Source of the DNA: Rhypophila decipiens
Taxonomy: Eukaryota > Ascomycota > Sordariomycetes > Sordariales > Naviculisporaceae
Direction: 5' to 3'
DNA: 31,075 nt
NCBI GenBank assembly: GCA_033297075.1
Contig: MU858141.1
Span: 114,812 to 145,886, forward strand
Below are positions 11,116-22,248 of the stretch, piece after piece; the stretch's first letter is position 1; each line of letters begins with the position of its first letter. Made by a program: the position numbers and the translations under genes. A model generated the notes under the pieces. That model was not told the DNA's origin. It saw nothing but the letters and a program-made list of their open reading frames with translations, and made no database searches.

Positions 11116-12659
11116 GACTGCCTAAAAGCTCCGCACGGTAATTGTCGTTGGGGGATTACGAGCGACTCCCAGCGAAGCTGCCAGTGTTGCGACAGTTGGA
11201 AGAAGATGTCGGTTGGCGGAACGTCTTGCTGGGTCTGGGCGTGCAGTTTCCATGGGGTTTCCTTACTGCACCAGAAGAAGGGTCCACTGGGCTTGGGAGG
11301 AACCGGTGGGTGGAGTTGCGGAAATGGGTGGGGGAGCCCTCACTGCCGCTGAATTCTCAAAAAGCGCATTTTGGACAGGTCTGCTGAGGAAGGCGGTTTG
11401 AGGGGGCGAACCATTGAAGCCCTGGGCTCTGCCAACTTTTTCCAACTTTTTAGAATGTCATCACCTAACAGGGTCTCACTGGATTCATATGTCAATTTGT
11501 TAGCGCGGCTGCCGGCATTTTGGCCCCATGGCATTTCGCAACTTTGCCATGGGTCTCGACTCTCCGGATCGAGATCTAGCCAAGACCCATTCTGCCTGTG
11601 CACCAATCAGATCACGCGACCAGATTGAGCCCCGAGACATGACGATGAGTCGGTGACCCAGGAAATGCAGTGACACCACACATCTCGTTTTATTTACTTT
11701 GCACCACCTCAAAAAGGGGGCAGTCAGGGGCAACAAAGAATAGAAACAATGTGTACGGTTTTGCGTCTTTCACTACTACACTTTATACTAATCAAAAAGC
11801 TGTTCTTCGTTTTGGCAACTCTTCAGATCCAGTCATCTCAACAAACATTTCTTGAAACTGATCAACCATAGGTATATAATGAAATGACGTTTCATCATTG
11901 CAGTACTATATCGTTGCTATTGATCAGGAAAAATTTGCTTAGCACCCACTCTTCAGTCTTTATAATTTAAGCCGATTCGGATATATCCTTTTCCTTACCT
12001 GTTCCTTTGGTGCTGGAGAAATTTCCCTAGTTTCATTTGTGGGTGCCAGGTCTGCTCCCTCGCTCTTTATTACAGCTGTCTCTGCATGTGTCTGAGAGGC
12101 AAGATGTCTATTGAGCCATGTGCTGTTGGAAAAATCCAGGTTGCTAGAGCTTCCAGAATCCTGGGTCGGTAGGCGCTGCTGATTCGTGTGCGGATGTCGG
12201 GAATCCTAGATCCACGGTCATAGCATCACAGTCTTCGCTACAATTCGATCGCCGCCACGCGGGATTGCGTTGTTCCGAATCCTTGCAATCTGTAAGCTGA
12301 GTTTGTCTCTCGTTACTTTACAACTGGCAGTTCCCAAGGGCAATTGCGTTGGTACGAATCCTTGCTGCGACGGACTTCGTCGGCGTCTCAGTCCTCTTTA
12401 TCGCTCCCCTGTAGGGCTGCTGAAGTACTCTGGGGACTTGGCTCTAGTCTCATGGTCCATTTGGCTAAGTTGGTCGCGGTATTTCTGGCATTGGTCGACC
12501 CAGTGCTGGTTGTTTTCCGGGCCGTATCGTACTGACCATGAAACCCATGTGTCTTAGAGAATTCTTCGCCTGTTCTCCCTTCAGCCGAGACGCGATACAA
12601 AGGGCAACCTCATATTCCACAAGCTGGAATTCTGGAAGTCGAGCAAGGTCGTATAGTCC
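11116..12659. other. upstream region of the kinase, no gene supported
   Basis: This 1.5 kb should include the promoter of the minus-strand kinase and the upstream region of the Cys-rich gene at 12.7 kb. Short frames (for example 11371-11628, 12270-12557 plus) have no domain pattern. An imperfect direct repeat around ATTGCGTTG...CGAATCCTTGC occurs near 12264 and 12344. Confidence 0.45.
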
Positions 12660-12961
12660 ATGGCAATTGCACTATCTCTGTTCGCGCAGGAGGTGGAACC
12701 GACAAAGAGTAGCCAGAAATGCGACAATTGCGACAGGAGGGGCAATATCGGACCTGGAGACAAATGCATGGTCGTTGATCACCCTCTGATCAATGGAGCT
12801 TGTACGAACTGTTACTACCTAGGACTGAGATCGAGCTGCTCATTTGTGACTGGTAAGATATATTGTGCTGTGCTGCTGAAAGAAAAGACTTCGTGTATTA
12901 ACATTGTTGGGGTCTAGGTGTAGCCAAGTCTAAACAACCCTCGATGACGAGAAGAAGTTAG
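12660..12961 (+). CDS. small Cys-rich DUF3716-like protein
   Basis: Exon 1 (12660-12852) and exon 2 (12918-12961), split by a 65-bp intron (GTAAGA...GTCTAG, branch-like TTAAC), encode 78 residues in frame. The core pattern is CxxC-x(9)-C ... CxxC-x(7)-C (QKCDNCDRRG, DKCMVV, GACTNCYYLG, SSCSF). This closely fits the fungal DUF3716 type of small, probably zinc-binding domain seen in many uncharacterised Pezizomycotina proteins; the family name is from memory. The ATG at 12660 is the first in frame after a TAG. The true 5' end could instead be an upstream exon joined at the AG of TATAG (about 12657) or GCGCAG (about 12690). It may be the C-terminal end of a longer, partly lost gene. Confidence 0.5.
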
Positions 12962-13571
12962 TAGTTGGTTCAAGCGTGGACTCGCTACTACCATGTAGTA
13001 CCGCTCAGCTTTACACGACCAACATATTATATTGCACGAGCATTATACTCAGTTAGTCCTTAACTATTACAACCGTTCGTAAAGGGAGGTAGCTCGTGAT
13101 GTCAAAGTAAATTGGCATAAGCGGTAGAGTCTAACGAGAGGAGGGAATTGCCCTGGCTTTTTGTAATCAAGATTTTATAGACGGGGGACGTCTGGAAAGC
13201 GATATAATACTGTCTGAACGACTGACTGATGGTCAATAGAGGGACAAGGGAGTCATAGACGAGTCTGAAGAGTACAAAGGTTATAACGGTTATTAAGAAG
13301 CTAAATTGAAATCTATAATCTGAAATATGTGCACCCGAATAATATCCACCTAAGCCGTTCAACGCAAGACACGAAAGAAAGCCAAGGTCGTGGAACCATA
13401 ACATGACCCAAATATAAACCATAAAAAGAACGCAGAAGGAGATCCAAAGTAATAATCATGACTCGGAACTACCAAGCCCATCCAAGCCATAAGAACCATA
13501 TACCCATAAGCCTTTTCATATCCCAGATGTCATAACCTTATTTCTAACCACTGGCAGCTGTCATTGCTCAT
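12962..13571. other. 3' flank, no supported gene
   Basis: A hydrophobic minus-strand frame of 106 residues (13422-13102) with a membrane-like segment (FSFLITVITFVLFRLVYD) is open here. It has no recognised motif and lies in AT-rich DNA downstream of the GPI-protein gene, so it is treated as doubtful. Confidence 0.35.
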
Positions 13572-15490
13572 CTAGAGCAAACGAACAAAAGAAACAACCA
13601 ACCCAGCAGCAATCACCGCAATTGAGAGCCCGCCAACCTTGGACGCACCAGCCTCAACGATTCCCACAACAGGCGTAGGCAGCGCCGTCGTCTTAGGCGG
13701 CAGCTCTGGGCTCCCGGTAATGGTTGCATTCACAGCAGGCGCGATCATCTGCACACTTTCTGGCAATGGCTGCGTAATAAAGTCTTTCAGCTGTGAGAGC
13801 TTGATACCCGATGGACAAGCTGGCGCTGATACCGCCGAGGAAGCCGACCCAACCAAGGAGGCAGAGATGCTGTACGATTCGGTGATTGTGCCTGTGATTG
13901 CTGACTCTGGGGCGGTTGCTGTGGTTGTATTAATTGCCGAGCCGTATGAGTAGCCTCTTACGGCGATTGGTTTGGAGGCGGTGGGGACATCGGTTGGGGC
14001 TGTGATGAAGAGGGAGCCTGTGGGAGTTGCAGAGCCGGATCCCAGGAGAGGGAGGGACGCAGATGGAGTAGGGCAGAACGTGGTGGTGATGGCTTCTTCC
14101 TTTGTCAGGACAACGACCTGAGTGAGCGAGGCAGGACAGTTGACCACCGCAGCGAGGCAAGAGGTAAGGGTGTTGGTCTTTGTCACTGTTGTAAGGGCTG
14201 TGCTGGGCAGGACACCCTCGCATTCGGGGACATCTGTTTGAATGCTAGGTGTCAAAGTAGGGATGGTAGGAACCTTGGTGCCGATGCAGGCGGTTGTTCC
14301 GGCCGTGGCGAAAACCGTGCTGACGTTGAAATTGGGCGGCTCGAAGAGTTCCTCTTCGTCAAACTTCAGACCTGCGTTGGCAAATGCTCCGGCATTTGAC
14401 TCAATGTCGGCAAACAGCTGGCGGCTGCATTGGCCTTGTTCGTTGGTGGCTGCGGCTCCGAGATTGACTTGGGCAATGGTTAGGGATGCGCCGGCGGAGG
14501 CGGTCCCGGCAATGAGGCCGATTTGGGTGTCGATTCCGGCCTCGGCTTTGAGGATCAGGGCGGCAGTAATGTTTACGCCTGCTGAAAATTCGATGGGGAG
14601 GAGAGAGAATGACACCTCGGGACTACATGGTGAGGGAACTGTTAGCTGTTCGCTCGTTGTAGGGTTCAAGGTTTGATAGGCTGGAAGACTGACAATGTGG
14701 TCACGTCAGAGGTTGCAGAAAGCCCCGTCGTATCAGCATCGATTCCAATGTCCACGTTGAAGGCCAACTTGGTGCCATCGGGAATGCAGATTTGGAACCC
14801 GCCCGACAAGTCAATGGCTCCTGTGAAGGAAAGCACAAGGTTAAGGCCGAGCCCAAGCTTAGCTGCAAATGACCCAGACTGCTCTCTGTCAGCTTAGATA
14901 TTCAGGAAATATTGAAGCACAATGGGGATCAAGTACCGTCAGGTTGCCGGTGCTCAGAAATTTGCCCAAGGCAAATGTCGCGGTGAGTTCATTTGTGGCA
15001 GAAATCCCAAAGTCCATGTAAGCTCCAGCTCTGTTGAAGGTGAGACCAAAGGTTACACCGTCACCCTCGGTGTCCATCTCGGCCACGATCTCGCCATAAG
15101 TCCGGCAATCATTACAGTTGAGCGTAAAAGCGATGGACTCTTTGGGCAACACTGTAATTGGTACCGGGATTCCGGGAATAGGGATTGGCGCCGGAGGAGC
15201 AAAGTCCCAGCTCCTGCATGTGTCGGTCAATATATGTCAGAAGCTTCTTTTGCCTGTGGGACTGGGTACACATACCCTGCGTAGAGCTCCTCATCCTTTA
15301 GTTGGAAGCCAATGTCAAAGACTTCGCTCTTTGTAAGACCAAGACGAGGCTCCAAGTGCGTGTCCATGTTTCTCGCATTCACAGCCGGGAGAGCCGGACT
15401 CCTGACCCGGGCCTGTGGGTGTGCTTGTGGGAGGGTCGAAGACGAGCCCCCTGCAGCGAGGAGAGGAAGAAGGAATATCTCGAACAACAT
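13572..15490 (-). CDS. GPI-anchored secreted cell-surface protein, unknown function
   Basis: Four exons (15490-15276, 15213-14937, 14881-14694, 14622-13572) with introns of 62, 55 and 71 bp join in frame to 576 residues. The ATG at 15490 begins a signal peptide (MLFEIFLLPLLAAGG); the longer in-frame start at 15616 would bury it. The N-terminal half is a beta-rich domain with NCNDCRTYGEIVAEM and repeated hydrophobic-acidic strands (GLTFNRAGAYMDFGISATNE). The C-terminal half is Thr/Ser/Pro-rich, typical of O-glycosylated wall-protein stalks. It ends in a hydrophobic tail (SIAVIAAGLVVSFVRLL) after small residues (GASKVGG), as in GPI-attachment signals. Predicted location is the plasma membrane outer face or the cell wall. 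The third intron has GTCAGT as donor and GCTAACAG as branch site; the acceptor of the second intron (14882) was chosen among three close AGs by frame. No enzymatic motif is recognised. Confidence 0.8.
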
Positions 15491-18072
15491 CTTGGTGGAG
15501 CTATAAATCGGACTGGGAAACTGCTGGAAAGAATGATGGTGAGATGTGATGGTAATGATAGAAGATGGATAGACTAATTGTGGAAATATCGCGACGGCTG
15601 ACCTCTTCTTATTCAAGACATGGCGACACTGTCAGCTTCGAGGGCAAGAGGAAGGTAATCAGTCCTGACTATCTGCTGAGCCGCATCAGGCCCCTGGCTG
15701 GACCATGCAGCTTCTCCACGACTGTTGAGTTTTGTTCGCGGACATAACATCGAGACTAAGCCCCGGGTTGAACCCAGCAACTCCATGCCAAGGAGAATGG
15801 AACACAACCAAAATGCTTAAATGTCCAGGACTGGCCGGGGTATGGGACACCAAACTGCATGCGGTGGAAAAAAACAGTGCATATCTGGTTGCCCTTATCC
15901 ACTTCCACGGTCCTAGCTGCAACGAGCCTCATAAGATAGGGGTGGAACCGCCAATCGGGTTAAAGAGTAGGGTAAGCAGAGGTGGTACGGATATCTGATT
16001 GCGGTCTCAAAATAGGACACCCGTAGACATGTACGCGGGTGGGGTGGCTGGGTAGCCGGCTGCATAGACGTTGGTGGTAGAGGCAGGTTGCGATGCATCG
16101 GAGCTAAGTTTTGGGCAAGCTGAGTTGCCAAGAAGATAATTCTGTTGGCATTTGCTCCCCTTCGCCTCAAGTCGAAGGATCCTGGCCCAGCCTCACCTAT
16201 CCGCGGACTGTCGGGCAAATGTCTGTCGCCAAGACCTGGTGTTAGTGAAGGCCCGCTTTCCTGGGAAGAGATGAACGACCAACAACGTCGCGAAGAGCCG
16301 AGATCGACGTGATGCGACGACTGGGCCCGAGTTTTGCTGTTGCGGTATTAGCATCGAGATATCTGCTGCCCCTTGATCGGTCACCAAGCTCCATTGTAAC
16401 ACCCTGGAGAAGTTCTTAGAAGTACGGGTAGCATGGGCTGATGTTGGAGGTTTGTCGCAGGTCGCCGCCAACGGCCGCTAGCCACCCGGCCGCATGCATC
16501 AACACCCTAGGGCTGAGAGGCGCAGCGACTTTGCTGTCAACTTCCCCATGCCAGCTCTGTGGGGAAACTGTGTAAATACTGCGGCTCCTTCTGGAAATAT
16601 CAGACAACATGGGAGACCGTGTTGAGATAATTAGAACGTGAGACGCTGCCATGTGTCTCGTCCAGACTTGAGAGAAAGGGCGCAAGTCTCGACATCAGTA
16701 AGAAACGAGACCAGACCACAATGCCTTGACTTTTGGATCGTATGCTATCGAGTGGCACAATCGAAAAGACACTTTTCAGCCCTGGTCCGTTGGCTTGGTC
16801 GCCAGACAAGCAAAGAACCAACACACCAATGAATTTGCGACAAGCCCGGCAAAGTGGGACTGTGTCGGCCGCTCAGGCAGCGACCCGACAGCTTGCCCTT
16901 GTTTGCTCTTGTCAATTGGATCAGGGGTGTATCGGATCATGCGGGTTTTGTGAGATGGTAATGATGATATTTGGTCCGTGTCGCTTTCTTGTCAGGAGTA
17001 CGCGGATTGTATTTCTGGTGATGAAATGGAGTTGAAAGTTAAGAATTTCTCAGCTTCCATTTTGGGCAACAACTGTCAGTGAACTGACCAATCGCAGGAG
17101 GGGAATGGTACGTGCACGTGACATCCCACGTGATCGCGACTTACAAGAGAGAGGAAGTCGCTCATTGATTGATTGCCCAGTCATAGCTGTGGATGTACGT
17201 ATCGCTGTGAAACTTGAGAAGGCCACAATTAATGTCTTTGCTACCTGCCTGACTGACTACTAATGGCAAGCGAGTGTTATTTCCTTGAGGGCTCGGGAAC
17301 TGGGTAGCGGAGCTAATTAGTGGTGGGCTCATGCCCAGCTCTCATACGGCTTGGACTGGGTGTCTGGGTAGCAGGATTCGCTTGGTGACTTTCGGAAGCG
17401 AGGCCGAATGGCTGGGGATCCTGTGGGAAAATAAGCACTTCAAAGTGGTGGAAATCCTTGTATTCGTCGTTGCTTGAGGAGAAGTCAGCTTCTGGCTTGG
17501 AACCTCCGACTCTTCCCCCTCTTTTATAGGCTGAATGAGCCAACTTTTCAATAATCTAACAAGATTAGGAAATCCCAGCCAAGCATCGTTTTCAATAGAT
17601 CCGGGTTGGCTCAAGGAATGCGGTGTGCTGTTTTGCGGGGTTGGTGAAGCGCGTCGTCGTCGCTCGTGAGGAATCTGACTTCAGCTTCCCGCGCCTCGTT
17701 CACGGATGCGGTCGATGTCTCTTTATTGGGTGACATAACTTCGCTACCACTGGGGACAAAGTGCATACATAGACTCCAAGGCATCAGGGCTTCAAGGAAA
17801 TATGATAGTGAAAGGAATTTAGTCTAGTATAACTGCCGCTCCAAGGCAGAGGTACAAGAACCAAACAAAGACATGCAACCAGCAAACTCCATTGAAGAGT
17901 AGAAGAAACGAATGATGATTGAATGCATGATCATGCCCGTTTGCGCACGAAAATAATCTAGCGCATGCGAGGATCATATGGACCCGAGCCTGAGCTACAT
18001 AAGAAAAAGTAACTATGTCACTTTAGAAGTAACAGACGAAGCGAGGGATTACATAAATACACAAACATATAA
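15491..18072. other. long intergenic region with paired E-box-like sites
   Basis: About 2.6 kb without a convincing gene. Minus-strand frames at 15913-16218, 16193-16471, 16416-16685 and 17313-17614 overlap one another and lack domain patterns. Two CACGTG hexamers lie at 17115-17120 and 17127-17132. The left end should hold the GPI-protein promoter. Confidence 0.45.
17115..17132. promoter_or_regulatory. two CACGTG sites 12 bp apart
   Basis: Two perfect CACGTG palindromes (E-box class, the core bound by fungal bHLH factors) are spaced 12 bp start to start, about one helical turn. The nearest supported genes are more than 900 bp away, so a regulatory role is only a possibility. Confidence 0.3.
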
Positions 18073-19028
18073 TTAGTCCAACAAGTATCCCACGAGGTTG
18101 TCCTTCCGGTTCAGCTCCAACTGTAATTCGAAGCTCAAGGGTTCAGGGGCGATGGCGATGGCCAGCCGACGCAACTCAATGACACACGCCACAAGCTCAG
18201 CCCGGTATACAGCATGATTCCAAGGATCAGATAGATTCTGTCGCTTCTTCACCCACCTTTCGGCCACCTGCTGGACATCATCATCCAAGTTTCGAGTTGC
18301 AAAATTTCGGGACGACAGAACCGCATCCTGGTCTGTACGAGCGGCAGACGCTCGAGCATCTGCCTGGTAGTTCTTGGTGTTGCTCGATCTTTTCAACCAG
18401 CGGGTTTGAACAGTGCAACCTCGCTGTTGCAGGCGCTCGGATAGTTGCGCCATTTCGGTAAGGATTGGTCGAACAAGGTCCCGAGCCCAGCTCCCAGTAA
18501 ACCAGCTGTCGCTGATTCCTTTGCGAATAAAGTCAATACTGGTTTGCGAGTCGGTAAAGATCTGAACTACTGCGTTGCGGATATCATGCTCCTCCAAGTA
18601 CTTGACGGCCAAAGCCATCGCCTCTGCCTGGGCAAACATCTCCGCCTGCGAGGCGTCGTAACATTGACCGATATTCCAAGACTCTTCCATCCAGCCCTTG
18701 GCATTGGTACCAGGCATCTTGTGGACGACCGCGAAACCGCCTGTGGAATATCGCCCCACGCCAACATTTCCATCGCAAGACCCGTCCGTAAAGTAAACTA
18801 CATGAAGCCGGCCGTTCACCCAATCTGGAGCGAGTTCAGCTCTGGAAGCTGCTCGCTGCGCTGAACCGATACTCTGGATAAAGGTATCGACAAAAAGCCG
18901 AATCTGGCGTCGAGGCGCGGTGGGCGATTTCGATAAAACTTGGCATCTTGCTAAAAGACCTATCTAAGCAGTCAGTGAAGTGAACATTGACATGGCTTGA
19001 AGAAGGGCGACTTACCGCTACTGCTCAT
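18073..19028 (-). CDS. stand-alone RNase H-like protein (paralogue 1)
   Basis: A 13-nt first exon (19028-19016, MSSS) and a second exon (18950-18073) flank a 65-bp intron (GTAAGT...CTTTTAG) and give 296 residues in frame. The RNase H type 1 fold is visible: catalytic Asp60 in YFTDGS, Glu108 in ASQAEMFAQAEAMALA, Asp138 in VQIFTDSQTS, and a final Asp202 in YQADARASAA, so the DEDD set looks complete. The classical H-loop (WVPGH...N) is replaced by WLKRSSNTKN. No reverse transcriptase, integrase or endonuclease frame adjoins it, so this is not an intact retroelement. The C-terminal 90 residues are charged and end LQLELNRKDNLVGYLLD. It would cleave RNA in RNA-DNA hybrids if active. It is closely related to the gene at 27614-29063. 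A domesticated retroelement-type RNase H is my inference. Confidence 0.85.
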
Positions 19029-19728
19029 GCGCGAAGGCGAAGATTTGATGGCTCAATGGTGTCGCTTTGCTCTTTGATGGAGAAGGAGAACGCAAGCTCC
19101 GAGTTCAGGTGAGGTTGTGCTGTTAAGAACAGAAACGCGCTCGTCTGCAATTGAGGGGTCGGATTCTTTTCTGGTTAACACCAGACGAAAATCAGCAAAA
19201 TCATCTCAACATCCTGGGTATCCAGTCGCTGGTCAACCCGCCCACTACCCCACTACTTCGCGCATAGATCGGGAACTCTGTGCTTCCTGAGTGTTGTTTG
19301 CGTTACTGCAATGAAATGTGCTGAGCATGGTGATCACAGAACCATGCGAGTCATCCACAATCCAGCATGGCCCCTGAGATCTCGAGAGAGCGATACTGTA
19401 TAAACCGAGAATTAAAAAATGCGAGCAGGATTCACTGGCACCAAGAGAGGGCCCCTAGGAAAACAAGGCACGGAGTGAAGAAGGTCTTTCATGTGCCTTT
19501 GCTCTCTTGCTGCTACTATTATTTCAATGCTTGGTTTAAACAACACGAATGTTATGCTTTTCTTCCGATGAAGGTCATGGATGCTCTCAAACTCGTCGAT
19601 GACTAAGGTAAAAGTGCGCTTGGGGGTCAGGTGTTGGCCAGCTGTAATTAAAATTGGTGACTGAGTTTCCCATTTATAGGTGTGCAAAATGTTCACACTT
19701 TCATTAAAAGGTGATTGAAAAGTGGTCT

Positions 19729-19815
19729 GTGGTGTAGCCGTTAAACGTTGCACTCCAGATTACTTGCTTGGCCGCAACGACGTGGGGATCCGGGCTCGCG
19801 TCAACGCAGTCAAGG
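19729..19815 (+). repeat. tRNA-derived SINE-like element, copy B
   Basis: A GTGGTGTAGCCGTTAAACG segment fits a Pol III A box, followed by TTGCACTCCAGATTAC. About 45 nt on comes a degenerate B-box-like GGGCTCGCGTC and an AACGCAGTCAAGG tail. A T-rich run follows (about 19845-19870). The 5' part matches the copy at 29608 closely. Confidence 0.5.
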
Positions 19816-20116
19816 TTGGTGTCCGTTTTATAAACTTGGCTTCTGATTTCTTTTCTTCTTTTTTTCCTCTTTCAAAAACCCTAATCTTTGCTCATTTCTA
19901 CCTTTAACTAATATTTTAAGCGACTATAATAGTAAAAGAACCAAAAAACTTCTAACGCTCATCGGAATCGAATACACGGTTTGCAAGAAAGAGATCGAGC
20001 CTCGTCTTTGCTCTTTCTCAATTGAGCCCTGCGAACATCTCTGATGTCGTATGATGAGAACCCTACCTGCAAATGAAGAAGACTTGTTATTTCCTTCTAT
20101 TCAGCCAAATATCAGC

Positions 20117-20153
20117 GTGTTTGAGGTCAGCGGTTCGAACCCGCTCGGGGGCA
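20117..20153 (+). pseudogene. tRNA 3'-half relic
   Basis: A perfect T-arm (AGCGG-TTCGAAC-CCGCT) is followed by an acceptor strand CGGGGGC, a discriminator A and, after TCA, a TTTTT terminator. The matching 5' acceptor GCCCCCG and a D-arm are absent in the preceding 100 bp. It is therefore a 3'-half tRNA fragment; the isotype cannot be read. Confidence 0.6.
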
Positions 20154-21106
20154 TCATTTTTACCGCCTTTCCCTTCTATTGTTTTGCATTCTTTCCATGT
20201 ACTCTCCCTTTCAGACGATCCTTTCTTTCACCTGATATACCAGTGCTCGCTGTCCAAGCCCCATTACAGGGCATTGCTTCTTGGACTGTGTCTTGTCCTA
20301 GCAAACATCTGTTCATCCTTTGGGATTTTGCGTGTGCAATGCCGGGAACCTGTGAGTGTGGCAAGCGACGCCGGTGAGAAAGACCCTCGTGGTTGCAACG
20401 GAATACCTCCTCGACTCAGGAAATGGCGAAACCAACTCATCCGTCACGTACCTCCTGCCGCGGTTGATGCTGGTGATGGTGCCGCTGGTGGTGGCCGTTG
20501 TGTTTCTGTTGTTCGCGAGTGCTGCAGAGCTGGTATGTGAGGCGCAGGTTGGTGCTGGTGGCGGCGTGTCTGCGCATCAACACGAGCACCACGCGTGGTC
20601 TATTCAAGTCCCGTCCAGGATCGCCCAGGTGACTTGTTTGCTCACCACAGCGCGTTGTTTTGCATGTTACCTCGTATTCCTTTAAACGGTGACCTCGGTG
20701 CCAGGAGATGGGTGGTCTGATTATCACACCGTTCCGCCAGCGAGCTCTTGATTGGTCGACCGCAGTTGTGCGGCATCCTTACCGGGCAGCTGTCATTTTC
20801 CCCGCAGCGGACATGCAAGTAATTGTAGTGGCAGATACAGATTGTGAGGTGCTGACGCATGCCAAGTGCGCCATACTACGGTATCTTTCACTAAACTGCA
20901 TGTTAGCTATCGTGGATATCATGAGGTTTGGCCGTTCGCCAACTCAGCAGCCATCTGCGTAATCATGTGAGGGTTAATATCTGGAGGATAAGAGAAGCCG
21001 AGGAGCTGTCATGTTCGGAGAGCTTTCATCTTTGTCTTACAATCCATTCAATCGAAATATCGAAAACGCAAATCATCAATCAAACCAACAAACTCAGTCA
21101 ATATAC

Positions 21107-22224
21107 ATGATCTTTTTCAAGTTCACGGCCACTGCCCTCACCACAGCTGTCCTGTGTCTTGCGAACCCCCTAGAAGTCAGACAGGGCGACGGCAGCTGCA
21201 GCCCGACGAAGCCATGCCCTGCGCCGTACTGTTGCTCGCCATGGGGCTGGTGCGGTTTGGGGGACCCCTACTGTAAGCCAGATCCTTCTCCAGAATTCCA
21301 TCTTCGTCTCCCTTTCACTGACAGAACTTCTTTTCTATCCAGGCGGCCCTGATTGCAGTGCCACAAAACCATGTCCTAAAGGCCAGTGCTGCTCAACCGG
21401 CGGCAAATGCGGCACCGGAGCGGGCTTCTGTAAGCCAAGATCCTTCTCACAATTAAATCTTCGTCTACCTTCCCTTTCACTGACATAACCTTTTTCTCTC
21501 CAGGCCCACCCCAGTGTAGTCGCACAAACGGAAATGCTCCCCAATGTCCCAAGGGCCAGTGCTGCTCAGCCGCTGGCTTCTGCGGCACCGGACCGGACTT
21601 CTGTAAGCCATCCCCATGCTCTTCGACCAAGGTACCCTTCACTGACAAAACCTTCTTCTCTCAAGGCCCCCCGGAGTGCGATGCCAAAACACCATGCCCT
21701 GCAGGCAAGTGCTGCAAGGACGGCAAATGCGGCACCTGTAAGCTCAACCTCACTCAACTTGCTCACCTCGATTATGTGCCCGAGCATCTGACAAAACCTG
21801 TATGGTTCAGGTGACATTGAACCGGGCAAATGCGACGCCACTCACCCATGCGCAGCCGGATTCTGTTGTTCTCAGTGGGGATACTGTGGCGTTGGACCAG
21901 AGTACTGTAAGTTATCAACATGAAGCGGTTATGAGCCCTTCCCTGCCTACCGACCTACCTCACCCATCAATCCCTTCTTTTGCAAGAAGAGCCCTCCTTG
22001 ACCGGATATCGAGTGATTTGCTGTATATGACCAAGGGGCTAATCGTGTGTCTTTTAAAAATCTAGGTGTGCTTGGAAGTTGTGACGCGAAACGGCCTTGC
22101 GCGGCTGGCATGTGTTGTTCCAAGTGGGGATATTGCGGAACTGGACCGGATTATTGTGAGTTGAGACTATCGTGATGGTGGAGTTGCAGTGCTGATACTG
22201 TTGTCTGGTGTTTTAGGTGGCTAA
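21107..22224 (+). CDS. secreted protein with six hevein-type chitin-binding modules (CBM18)
   Basis: Seven exons (21107-21272, 21343-21429, 21504-21602, 21666-21737, 21811-21906, 22066-22155, 22217-22224) join in frame to 205 residues. The ATG at 21107 begins a signal peptide ([19 protein letters not shown]); the upstream in-frame ATG at 21011 would mask it. Each of exons 1-6 ends a Cys-rich module with the pattern C-x-PC-x(4)-CCS-x-WG-x-CG-x-G-x-x-YC, for example [15 protein letters not shown] and [15 protein letters not shown]. The aromatic residues that stack on N-acetylglucosamine (W, Y) are present in modules 1, 5 and 6; modules 2-4 have GGKCG, AAGFCG or DGKCG, so their binding may be weaker. 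Module 4 is shortened. All six introns interrupt the last Cys codon in phase 1 (T|GC or T|GT). It should act outside the cell, binding chitin and perhaps shielding it. Confidence 0.9.
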
Positions 22225-22248
22225 TCAGCTTTGAGTCGCGGGCTGTAT

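Larger units (their letters stand above)
19029..21106. other. repeat-bearing intergenic region, no supported gene
   Basis: Two kilobases between the RNase H gene and the chitin-binding gene. It contains a SINE-like element (19729-19815), a minus-strand B-box-like motif near 19970 (ATTCGATTCC followed by TTTTTT on that strand) and a tRNA 3'-half (20117-20153). Frames such as 19412-19753 minus and 20356-20685 plus have no domain pattern. Confidence 0.45.

Noticed and set aside
13102..13422. Hydrophobic 106-residue minus-strand frame
   Set aside because: It has a possible membrane helix, but AT-rich DNA often yields such frames; no start context, motif or neighbour supports it.
14242..14676. 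144-residue plus-strand frame
   Set aside because: It is antisense to exon 4 of the GPI-anchored protein, which has a consistent four-exon structure.
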